A DNA stretch of 36,610 bases, taken from a virus. A program made the position numbers and the translations under genes. The stretch spans positions 1-36,610 of IMG/VR virus record IMGVR_UViG_3300042905_004053; one strand, given 5' to 3'. Of the stretch, positions 20,228 to 27,494 are shown piece after piece. The notes below the pieces were generated by a model. The model was given only the letters and a program-made list of their open reading frames with translations, did no database searches and was not told the origin of the DNA. The first letter of the stretch is position 1. The number at the start of each line of letters is the position of its first letter.

Positions 20228-20781
20228 TTCTTCACCGGAGGGTACATCAGTTCATAAGCTTCTGACCGTCCAGGTTGGCCAGTCAGGCGTTCTAAAAGCG
20301 ATTTTTCGCGCTTAGAAGCTTCTTCTCTCATTTTATCAATAAGCTGATAAACAGCTATCTCGGCCAGATCGCTGCTTTGTTTTGGAGTGCCTTTTTCAGC
20401 AAAAGAAAAGTGCTGCTCAGGATACTTAACTGGTCTTTTCTCTCGAATATCCCGCCCATGAAGCAGCTCATGAACAAGTGTTGCTGCCATGCCTTCATAA
20501 CCCTGCGGGTGTACGAAAATCTCACCAGTAGGCATCATGTACCCTAGCGGTGCATTTTGTTCTTTTGGGCTCTTTTCCACTGGACCGGCAACATGCGGAA
20601 ACTGTTTCTCTGGAACGCTAAACTCTTGCCGATAAAAATCTATTAGGGCTTTCAGCTTTTGAGAGTCAGATAAGCTAGAAAACTCTTGAGAACTTTCTGG
20701 AGGAATAGCTCCAGACATGGCTGCAATATCTTGCCATCCCTTAGCTTGAGATTTGCTGTGCTTATCTGACTCTAGTGCCAT
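20224..20781 (-). CDS. Putative HExxH zinc metallopeptidase-like protein (185 aa)
   Basis: ATG 20781. The motif LVHELLHGRD gives HELLH at about residues 104-108, the classic zinc-binding and catalytic HExxH. An upstream beta strand, PTGEIFVHPQGYEGMAATLVHEL, places the helix as in gluzincin/metzincin folds. A third ligand is not certain (H123 or E128 in PEQHFSFAEKG are candidates). No signal peptide, so it acts in the cytoplasm or virion unless carried across. It is embedded in the lysis cassette next to membrane proteins. It might cleave a cell-wall or envelope protein or process a virion protein; the role is inferred. Confidence 0.7.
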   Translation of the reverse strand: MALESDKHSKSQAKGWQDIAAMSGAIPPESSQEFSSLSDSQKLKALIDFYRQEFSVPEKQFPHVAGPVEKSPKEQNAPLGYMMPTGEIFVHPQGYEGMAATLVHELLHGRDIREKRPVKYPEQHFSFAEKGTPKQSSDLAEIAVYQLIDKMREEASKREKSLLERLTGQPGRSEAYELMYPPVKK

Positions 20782-20782
20782 A

Positions 20783-21037
20783 TTATTTCACGCAGCGGGT
20801 CGCCATATAGTTGAGCATCTTCTGGAAGTCGCTCTGGCGCAGAGAGATAAAGCCATCGGCCTGCGCGAACGGAATAAACTCAACATTGTTTTCTGGATCA
20901 CTGCACTGGAGTCCGCCAGAGGTTACGTCTACCAAGCAGACCGTCACCTTAGGCCCGGTTCCGCAGGCACTAGAGCCTACGGATAAGCCGAGCAATGTCA
21001 CCAGCAGCAGACTGTTTTTCTTCAGGAGTTTTCGCAT
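20783..21037 (-). CDS. Secreted, probable lipoprotein-type protein (84 aa; o-spanin candidate)
   Basis: I choose ATG 21037 (MRKLLKKNSLLLVTLLG), with AGGG 7 bases upstream; the longer frame starts with TTG 21052. Signal peptide: basic N-terminus, hydrophobic LLLVTLLGLSVG, then SSAC with a Cys that could be lipidated (an imperfect lipobox, -3 is Ser). The mature part has three further cysteines (VCLVDVTSGGLQC, TRC) and acidic turns. It starts inside the preceding gene, overlapping it by 68 bases, the embedded layout known for Rz1. Candidate for the outer-membrane spanin; a free periplasmic protein is the alternative. Confidence 0.65.
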   Translation of the reverse strand: MRKLLKKNSLLLVTLLGLSVGSSACGTGPKVTVCLVDVTSGGLQCSDPENNVEFIPFAQADGFISLRQSDFQKMLNYMATRCVK

Positions 21038-21191
21038 TTTTCGCCCTTTCAAATATTTCAGCAGAATCCATAATAAACTTAGCCGGATTGTCTCCGAAAG
21101 TGGCTTTTAGCCAACCAGACAATTCTGAAATAAGCTTAATGATAGCTGGAAGCGCCTTCAGTAACTCGAAAAGGCCTAAGAATGCACTCAC
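20970..21191 (-). CDS. Lysis-region amphipathic protein (73 aa; holin-associated candidate)
   Basis: GTG 21191 in a GTGA overlap with the gene before it. Amphipathic and partly hydrophobic N-terminal helix (FLGLFELLKALPAIIKLISELSGWL), then a charged helical half (DSAEIFERAKNAKTPEEKQSAAGDIARLIRRL). The shape recurs beside phage holins. It may be a membrane-associated antiholin or an i-spanin variant, but no feature decides. Confidence 0.65.
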   Translation of the reverse strand: MSAFLGLFELLKALPAIIKLISELSGWLKATFGDNPAKFIMDSAEIFERAKNAKTPEEKQSAAGDIARLIRRL

Positions 21192-21373
21192 TCAATAGGC
21201 TTCCTGCTAAACTTCTTCAGGAAGTCCACAATAGCCTGCAGGGCTTTCTCAGGCTGCTCTCCTGGGATCAGCAGGCAAACAGCGATCACAGCACTGAGCA
21301 GGCCGATGATTGCGGACAACACCGCGGGTCCCTTCTCAACGATCATCTGAAGAACGTGCATAATCTGTTCCAT
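21188..21373 (-). CDS. Holin candidate (61 aa)
   Basis: ATG 21373, 8 bases after the transglycosylase stop. One strong transmembrane helix (about residues 16-37, AVLSAIIGLLSAVIAVCLLIPG) with a charged basic C-terminus (LKKFSRKPIE). An internal ATG (MHVLQM) could give a second start, as in holin/antiholin pairs. Its position next to a transglycosylase and spanin candidates supports a role in membrane permeabilisation at lysis. Confidence 0.7.
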   Translation of the reverse strand: MEQIMHVLQMIVEKGPAVLSAIIGLLSAVIAVCLLIPGEQPEKALQAIVDFLKKFSRKPIE

Positions 21374-21380
21374 AATAGCA

Positions 21381-21875
21381 TCACCCTTTCTGCGCGGCCT
21401 TTATGTCCTGGAGGTAGCCGTTCACCTTATCTACATACTGCTGATTTTTGTAACGCCCGTCCAAGTTTTTGACCGCTGATCCAGCGTTATAGGCCGCGAT
21501 CAAATCATCTTTCTGTGCATACTTTTTCGCGAGCCGTTTGAGCAGCAGGGAGCAATAAGTAAGGTTAGTCTTTGGCTCTAACATCTGGAAGATCGGCCCT
21601 TTAAGTCCTAGCTCCCGAGCTACTGCACCCATCACTTGAGTCAGACCCCAGCTCGTCATCTGCATGACAGTCTCTGTTGCTTCAGAAATCCGATTGTCCT
21701 GAGCATGTTCCTTAGTCTTAAACAGCCACTTATAATGGGGCTCAAATCGAATAGCGAAGCGATCTCCCCCGCTCTCAGTCTGAACGATTGCCGCGATGAT
21801 GTTAGCAGGGACATTCTGGTCGTCTGCTACGTCCTCAATCTCAACCCAAGGTAGTTTCTGAATCCAAGTGCTCAT
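21381..21875 (-). CDS. Lytic transglycosylase (SLT/GH23-like)
   Basis: 164 aa, ATG 21875 overlapping the stop of the 1052-aa gene (ATGA). Goose-type lysozyme/SLT motifs: catalytic Glu in IVQTESGGD (E34), SWGLTQVM (about 75-82), and AAYNAGSA (about 127-134). It cleaves the glycan of peptidoglycan between MurNAc and GlcNAc. No signal peptide or membrane anchor, so it needs a holin or is carried in the virion with the ejection proteins just upstream. Either endolysin or virion muralytic enzyme; the holin and spanin candidates just downstream favour endolysin. Confidence 0.92.
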   Translation of the reverse strand: MSTWIQKLPWVEIEDVADDQNVPANIIAAIVQTESGGDRFAIRFEPHYKWLFKTKEHAQDNRISEATETVMQMTSWGLTQVMGAVARELGLKGPIFQMLEPKTNLTYCSLLLKRLAKKYAQKDDLIAAYNAGSAVKNLDGRYKNQQYVDKVNGYLQDIKAAQKG

Positions 21876-24800
21876 TGGGTAAACTCAACCATTCTAGCCG
21901 CTAGAGGCTTCTCAGAGGCCCTCTGCATTCCCGACTCCAAAAGGTCCGCCAAAAGATCCCCCTCGATAAACCCGTTGGCGACCTGGAGGGATGCTCTAGC
22001 CTTCTTGATTGGACTCAAGCTGCTCGCTTTAATGTCATCAATCAAAGACTGCCGATTGACCTGAGCAACCTCAGTCACAGGTTGCTGACGCGCCCCGTTA
22101 GCAAGGTCTGAGACAAACTCGCCGATGGGCCCAGCAACCCGTTTAGAGTCTGGAAGGGCTTTCATGAGTTTCTCGTAGGTAAAGACCCCATTCATGTCTG
22201 CCATGGTTCGCAGGTAGGCTCTGGCAAAGCTTCCGCCTTTAATGTCCATCCATGCCCCTACTGCTCCAGCGATGCCGGCAATCGCATCACCTGTGCCGCT
22301 CAAGGCCTGTTTATTTACCGGGTCCGTCATTCCAAGGAACGAAACAATCGGTTTCATGATGGACTTATACTTTTGCACACCCCAAGAGCCACGGATGCGC
22401 TCGGTTTCAAGGCTACGTCTGACCCTTAGAGCGTCTGCAAGTTTGTCCAAATCCTTTGGGGAGCCCACTCCAAGAGACTTAAATAGTTCTTCAAACTGCT
22501 TCTGAGGGATTTCAGACAAGCCACGCATGATTCTGACAGCCTGATCGCTCATCGGGCCATCTGCATTCCGAAGGATGGCCTGCACGATAGTCTCGCCAGT
22601 TTCCTTCTGGCTGATGGGATTATACGCTTCGCGCCACGCCTCAAAATCTTGTTTTGCTTGTCTCTCACGGGCCGCCGCTTGCCCTAAGTCAGAGGTCTGT
22701 TTCAGTGTTGCGTTCTGAATAAATATTCTCCGACGCTCTGGATTTTTAAGATTCTCAATTAAATTCCTTAGAGAAATGATAATCTCTGCAGTTTCAACGT
22801 CTTGAACCGTTCTTATTACTGCAGCTTCAAAATCAGCAGCCTCGGCAAGATCAAGCAAGCCTTCAATCTGCTTCAGTCGTTTCATCGCAGGGAGCTCTGC
22901 TTCGAGTTCCTTGATGCGCTTCGGGTCTTTGGCTTGTTTCAGCTCAATCTCGGCTCTGGCTGCTTCCTCTGCGATAGGGATTTGTGCTCGAATGCGAGCC
23001 TGTGCCGCAGGGTCTGTAGTATTCAATAGGTCGTCGCGCAACCGCTCAAGAGCCCTGACTGATGGAAGATTCTTGATCTCTGCGTTAATCGCCGATGGAG
23101 CAGAAGCCTCAAGAGCCCTGTAGTATTCTGCAAGGTTCTCAGAGATCGGCATCCCACTGTAGTTTTCCAGCTCTGCAAACCTCTGTTGCATAACTGGATC
23201 AGACGCAGACTTTTTGATCGCAGATTCAATCTTGCTCGGAGTGGAAAAGGCTTTGGCTGCAAAGTCATTGATGAAAGCGGTCATTTTAGCGACCGGCTCC
23301 ATCTTTTCGGCGTAACCCGGATAGCGGTAGTTGCCTGACTCATCCTTACCTTTTAGGTAATCACTCAGATCCTTCCGAATGCCATTAAGTGCATTCTCAG
23401 CGGGTTCTGAAAACCGGATTACATCCCTGCCGGCCAGCATCTTCTGCAGGTCTTGAATCTCTTTTTTTAGCTCGGTTCCCGGCAGCGCACGGACTTCAGA
23501 CTTTGCAACCCGCTCCTTCATTTTAAAAAGCATTCGTTGCAATGCCTGAGAAACCGGAGAAATTCCGATTACCCTTCTCGTTTCATCAAGTTGCCTTTGA
23601 ATGGCAGTTTCAATGATTGAAACCGGGATAAACTCATCGTCGGTGAGAGTTTCAATTGCTTCTTTTGACGCAAGACCAGCATTCTTTTTTACTTCAGTAA
23701 CAGCGTCCTCAACCATCCGGACATAAGGACTCGCAAAAGGCTCCTGGCGCTGTGCCCTAAGAGTTGCAATCTCGGTTTGCGCCGCTTCTCTTGCGCGTCT
23801 TTCTGTCAATCCTGTCTGGTACTGCAGCTTTTCTTTAGAAAACTCTGCCGCTTCTTTGAACGGCTCGATCTCTTCTCGGATAGCAGCCTTTTGAGCCTTC
23901 AGTGGTCCGCCTTCTTCTCGAATCCACGAGGTTTCTCTCTTTAGCTCATCTTTTAGTTTTGTGAGTTGATCCTTAAATCCGGCAAGTTTTTCGTTTAGGA
24001 ATTCTTCATTTACTTTTTTCGCTTTTTCAGAGGCACGCTCTGCTTCGGCAAGCTGCTCAACAGCCTTATCAAACTCGATTTTTGACGCACTAAACTCTTC
24101 CTTGGCAAAATCCTTAACCTCTTGAAAAACATTAACGATGTTTTCTTCAGGAGGGAGTGAGTCAATAAACCTAGGATCTCGGAGATACTTCTCCTGCGTC
24201 TTGACGGGAGAGCCAAAGAGGAACCGAACAATATTCTTCGCGCCATCCGAGAGGCCAAAAGCCCTAATCTTAGGCTCAAGCGCCATCCCGCCAGCAATAA
24301 GGCCTCCGAATGCGGGAGCTGCTACAGCTCCTCCAGCCATGGTTACGCCTACACGCTTTGCCATTTCCTCTGGAGTACCCTGAGCGCCCTTAACGCCAGC
24401 CAGTTCTGCTGCGCCGCGCTCAACCTCTTCTCCTGAGGCCATCGCAAGGCCACCTTTAGCGCCAGCAACCCCAAGCTCTGCTAGGGCGCCTAGAGGCTTC
24501 TCAGCCTTTAATGCTCCAGCACCAAACTCAGGGACCGCACGCATCCCGGCTCTAATCGCCTTCTCTGCAGCAGTGGCGCCAATCTTAGCAGGTCCGACTG
24601 CTGGAATAGCTCCAGCGGCCATTTCCAAAGTTGCTGCTGTGGTCGGGTATTTCGCTTCGATTGCCTTTTGCTTGCTGTAGCCCTCGGCAACCCCTTCCTG
24701 CATCCGTTCGATAAGTCCCTTGGCCTTGTCGAACTCGCTGTTACGGGCATAGGACGCAATCGCTCCCATAACCGCATCAAGGGGCATGAAGTAAGCTGGC

Positions 24801-25030
24801 TCTGCAATCCCAGCCGTGGCTCCTCCAAGCGCAGCCCGGAAAGCCCCAGCCGCTAACTCTTCACCACTAAACTCTGGAGGCATCGCAGGCTGTGCAGCAG
24901 CAGGCTCAAGACCTTGAGCAGCAGCTTCAAGCTCCTCCATCGAGGGGATCTTCTTTGCTTCCTCCATCAGCTCATCAATCGAGGGTACTGCCGAAGGAGA
25001 AGGACCGGGAGAAGGGCTAGGCGTTGCCAT
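21872..25030 (-). CDS. Large internal virion/ejection protein candidate (1052 aa)
   Basis: TAATG overlap with the upstream gene. Pro/Ser-rich N-terminus (TPSPSPGPSPSAVPS), a Gly/Ala-rich hydrophobic part at about residues 60-260 (FRAALGGATAGIAEPAYFMP; VTMAGGAVAAPAFGGLIAGGMAL), then about 500 residues of charged coiled coil (SKIEFDKAVEQLAEAERASE). Size, location between tail nozzle genes and transglycosylase, and Ala-rich amphipathic segments resemble P22 gp16/gp20 or T7 gp15/gp16 ejection proteins that form a conduit through the envelope. No polymerase motif is visible. Function inferred from context. Confidence 0.75.
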   Translation of the reverse strand: MATPSPSPGPSPSAVPSIDELMEEAKKIPSMEELEAAAQGLEPAAAQPAMPPEFSGEELAAGAFRAALGGATAGIAEPAYFMPLDAVMGAIASYARNSEFDKAKGLIERMQEGVAEGYSKQKAIEAKYPTTAATLEMAAGAIPAVGPAKIGATAAEKAIRAGMRAVPEFGAGALKAEKPLGALAELGVAGAKGGLAMASGEEVERGAAELAGVKGAQGTPEEMAKRVGVTMAGGAVAAPAFGGLIAGGMALEPKIRAFGLSDGAKNIVRFLFGSPVKTQEKYLRDPRFIDSLPPEENIVNVFQEVKDFAKEEFSASKIEFDKAVEQLAEAERASEKAKKVNEEFLNEKLAGFKDQLTKLKDELKRETSWIREEGGPLKAQKAAIREEIEPFKEAAEFSKEKLQYQTGLTERRAREAAQTEIATLRAQRQEPFASPYVRMVEDAVTEVKKNAGLASKEAIETLTDDEFIPVSIIETAIQRQLDETRRVIGISPVSQALQRMLFKMKERVAKSEVRALPGTELKKEIQDLQKMLAGRDVIRFSEPAENALNGIRKDLSDYLKGKDESGNYRYPGYAEKMEPVAKMTAFINDFAAKAFSTPSKIESAIKKSASDPVMQQRFAELENYSGMPISENLAEYYRALEASAPSAINAEIKNLPSVRALERLRDDLLNTTDPAAQARIRAQIPIAEEAARAEIELKQAKDPKRIKELEAELPAMKRLKQIEGLLDLAEAADFEAAVIRTVQDVETAEIIISLRNLIENLKNPERRRIFIQNATLKQTSDLGQAAARERQAKQDFEAWREAYNPISQKETGETIVQAILRNADGPMSDQAVRIMRGLSEIPQKQFEELFKSLGVGSPKDLDKLADALRVRRSLETERIRGSWGVQKYKSIMKPIVSFLGMTDPVNKQALSGTGDAIAGIAGAVGAWMDIKGGSFARAYLRTMADMNGVFTYEKLMKALPDSKRVAGPIGEFVSDLANGARQQPVTEVAQVNRQSLIDDIKASSLSPIKKARASLQVANGFIEGDLLADLLESGMQRASEKPLAARMVEFTQ

Positions 25031-26184
25031 TATCGTTTACCTGCCTGTTCAAGAAGTTGCTTCTTACGCTCTGGAGTGGCCTTCATAAACTCCACCTTTT
25101 CCGCGTCCGAAAGCTTTTGGAGTTTAGCCCGCATATCTTGATCCGGAGCGGGCGATGGAGCTGGAGCTGCAGCCTTAGGCTTTTCTCCGGGTACTCCATA
25201 CTTCGACATAATCACGTCGATTTCGCCTTGAGTTGCAGCAGCTCGGTTTCTTGCTCTTTTAGCTGAGTTTGCAACCTGACTCTCAAACTCTTTAAGATCC
25301 CGACCAAAAGCAGGACCTGGCTTAGTAAGGTTTGGAAGAATGTTAAACTGAAGCAACCGGCCTACTCGTGCAGCTTCCTCAACGCCAACCGCATCTTTTC
25401 CTTCAGAAGAGTTCAGAAGCTTTAAAGAATCGAGTCCTGCCTGAATCTTTTGTGATGAAGAGATTTTTGGATCTTTTAGTTGCTTCAGAAGTGTCTCAAG
25501 ACCAATGGCCACCTTTGTCTGCCCTGCAAACCCACGAGCCAAATCATCAACAATCACTTTGTCTCCAGGGGCAAGCTTGACGTTTCCTGGAATATTTGGC
25601 TTTGGCTGCGCTCCAACCTTAACCTGTTCTTCTTTTTTTCGAGTTTCTTTGACTGCTTGAGTGGTAAACTCAGTCGTCTTTTTGCCGCCAGCAAGTGCGT
25701 CGTAATAAGCCTTTTCAAGGTTTCCAAGCCGCCTAGACTCAGACTCAAGCTTTTTAAACTCTGGGCGAAGCTTAAGCTGCTCTGCTGCACGCTTTCTTTC
25801 CTCTTCCCGAGCCTTATCCATACGCTCAAGACCAGTGAGTCCAGCCTGAGCGCCGGCTGAGATCCCAGCTTCAGCAACTCCGACACCACCAGCAGCACGA
25901 CCAGCACCGTAACCGATCAGGGCAGGCAGGAAGGCCACCATAGCTTCAGCAAGAAGATCTCGCTCTGGCTTTTGGGGAAGCCCTAGAACTAGATTTCTAA
26001 CGTCTTTTTCCCTTGCTTCTTCGCTCTTCCTCGCCTGCTCCATAAGGCCTTCAAGGGCCTTAATACCGGTCGCAGCTTCTTCCCGAGTCTTGAGTGTAGA
26101 CATCCCTTTCTCGCCAGTAGACTCCAAGTCTACGACTTTAGGCGTAAGTCTATACTCATTCATCAGCTCTTCGAGCGTAGGCAT
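25030..26184 (-). CDS. Internal virion/ejection protein candidate (384 aa)
   Basis: TAATG-coupled on both sides. Starts MPTLEELMNEYR, similar to the early part of the 1052-aa neighbour (SIDELMEEAKK). Residues about 70-125 form a Gly/Ala-rich hydrophobic segment (AMVAFLPALIGYGAGRAAGG), followed by long charged coiled coils (KAREEERKRAAEQLKLRPEFKKLESESRR). The C-terminus is Pro/Ala-rich then helical (AKLQKLSDAEKVEFMKATPERKKQLLEQ). Likely an ejection component that is packed in the capsid; inference from position and composition. Confidence 0.72.
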   Translation of the reverse strand: MPTLEELMNEYRLTPKVVDLESTGEKGMSTLKTREEAATGIKALEGLMEQARKSEEAREKDVRNLVLGLPQKPERDLLAEAMVAFLPALIGYGAGRAAGGVGVAEAGISAGAQAGLTGLERMDKAREEERKRAAEQLKLRPEFKKLESESRRLGNLEKAYYDALAGGKKTTEFTTQAVKETRKKEEQVKVGAQPKPNIPGNVKLAPGDKVIVDDLARGFAGQTKVAIGLETLLKQLKDPKISSSQKIQAGLDSLKLLNSSEGKDAVGVEEAARVGRLLQFNILPNLTKPGPAFGRDLKEFESQVANSAKRARNRAAATQGEIDVIMSKYGVPGEKPKAAAPAPSPAPDQDMRAKLQKLSDAEKVEFMKATPERKKQLLEQAGKR

Positions 26185-27143
26185 TAGACCACCTCACCGT
26201 TGCTACGGGTAAAGGGCTTGTCGCTTCCAAACAGGCCAAAGAACTTGATCCAAGTCTTGGTCAAAAGCTTGTCAAAGAACCCAGCCTTACCTTCAGCGCA
26301 GGCAACGGTAGGTTTGACGCAAGTATTAAAGAAGAACTTTGTCGCGGTTTTGTTCTTAGCTGCGTAATGGCCTACGGTTTCTGACAACCAATAATAACCG
26401 CGCAATTCTTCAACCGCGCACCAAGAGTCTCTGATTTTTCGAATACCTTGAAGATGCCGGATCATTTCTTTTTCAGCCGGGACTTCAAAGTTTAGTTCTT
26501 CTCCAAGCTTTGACATTTCCTTCAAATAGTCCGCTCTTGCTGCATCCACATTGAAGGCAATGGTTGTTGCTACAATCATAAAGCATGGGCACCCGCTTGC
26601 ACCAGCAGCGGCAGCACGTTGTGCATCTGCAGTAACATTCGCAGCCTGAAGCCCACGTTGTTGTCCAAGTTCGGCTGAGGCAAGTTGCATTCGAGCGAGA
26701 TCCGAGGAAAGACCGCCAAACTGAGCAGCTTTTTCTAGCTTCTCGCGTTCTGCGATGTTCTTAGCAAAAAGAGCCTGTTCTGCGTTTGCACGCTGAAGTT
26801 GCGCCTGCTCTGCAAGCCTCGCCTGCTGTGCTCCAGCAGCTCCACCTCTGACACCCGATCGTGCCTGCTGAGAGGCAAGCTGACGCGCTGCAAGCTGCTG
26901 CTGGCGCTGCGCGTCTTGAGTGATCTGGGCCTTTTGAGCGGCATACTCTGGCGTCCCGACTTGGCGACGACGCATGAGCTGAGAAAAGTCTACTTTTGGA
27001 AGCTCCGGAGTTTGAGCTAAAGTTCTTTCGAATTGAGAGGCACTGCTTCTTCTATTATTTAACTCAAGAACTTCAGGAGTACCCCACTGTCCTTTTCTTT
27101 GAAGCTCCAGCAGCCTTTCTTCATCTTGTCTGGTCCATGCCAT
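26184..27143 (-). CDS. Internal virion protein candidate with CxC-F and RGYYxLSE motifs (319 aa)
   Basis: N-terminal half is Gln/Ala/Arg-rich coiled coil (QQQLAARQLASQQARSG). At residues 180-188 a Gly/Ala patch leads to GCPCFMIVA, then RKIRD (235-239), and RGYYWLSETVGHY (248-260), then FFFNTCVKPTVACAEGK and a hydrophobic end (KFFGLFGS). From memory this C-terminal pattern (CCF ... RKxRD ... RGYYxLSE) is shared by proteins near tail genes of many podovirus-like phages, with no known function. The conserved Cys pair suggests metal or disulfide chemistry. Position fits an ejection protein. Confidence 0.7.
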   Translation of the reverse strand: MAWTRQDEERLLELQRKGQWGTPEVLELNNRRSSASQFERTLAQTPELPKVDFSQLMRRRQVGTPEYAAQKAQITQDAQRQQQLAARQLASQQARSGVRGGAAGAQQARLAEQAQLQRANAEQALFAKNIAEREKLEKAAQFGGLSSDLARMQLASAELGQQRGLQAANVTADAQRAAAAGASGCPCFMIVATTIAFNVDAARADYLKEMSKLGEELNFEVPAEKEMIRHLQGIRKIRDSWCAVEELRGYYWLSETVGHYAAKNKTATKFFFNTCVKPTVACAEGKAGFFDKLLTKTWIKFFGLFGSDKPFTRSNGEVV

Positions 27144-27147
27144 TTGC

Positions 27148-27492
27148 TCACCTCAAAATAACGACTGTTAGACTAGCCGCGTTAGATCCTTCGTTCTTCA
27201 GATAGATATAGTCCGAAGTCCACGCTGTATCCCCGTCTCGAACCTGATAGCCCGTGCTTTTAAGGATCAGCTTCCCGGAGGGGATAACACCGAGGTTGTG
27301 CTGGATCTGAAGCTCTTGGCCTGCGTTAATCGTAACCCGGGCCGTATAGGATTTGAAGTTATCCTTGAAGGTCAGGTTTGTCAGGGCCGTCGTAATGTCG
27401 GCCAAGGTATTGGCTAGGTAAACTTCTAAATACTTTACGATTTCCTCAGCCGTCCGGCCTACCCTAAGCTTTTTAGGTCTTTGAATCCTCAT
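27148..27492 (-). CDS. Small tail-associated beta protein (114 aa)
   Basis: ATG 27492 directly after the nozzle gene (3 bases). Basic N-terminus (MRIQRPKKLRVGRTAEEIVK), a helix (LEVYLANTLADITTALTNL), then a beta half (YTARVTINAGQELQIQHNLGVIPSGKLIL ... IYLKNEGSNAASLTVVIL). The HNLG-x-IPSG core recalls short structural proteins that follow tail-nozzle genes in podoviruses, perhaps bridging nozzle and ejection proteins. Unnamed family. Confidence 0.75.
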   Translation of the reverse strand: MRIQRPKKLRVGRTAEEIVKYLEVYLANTLADITTALTNLTFKDNFKSYTARVTINAGQELQIQHNLGVIPSGKLILKSTGYQVRDGDTAWTSDYIYLKNEGSNAASLTVVILR

Positions 27493-27494
27493 AC

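Noticed and set aside
21872-25030. 1052-aa protein as a virion RNA polymerase
   Set aside because: Sequence is dominated by coiled coil and Ala/Gly-rich segments; I see no polymerase catalytic motif, and its length is much smaller than known virion polymerases.
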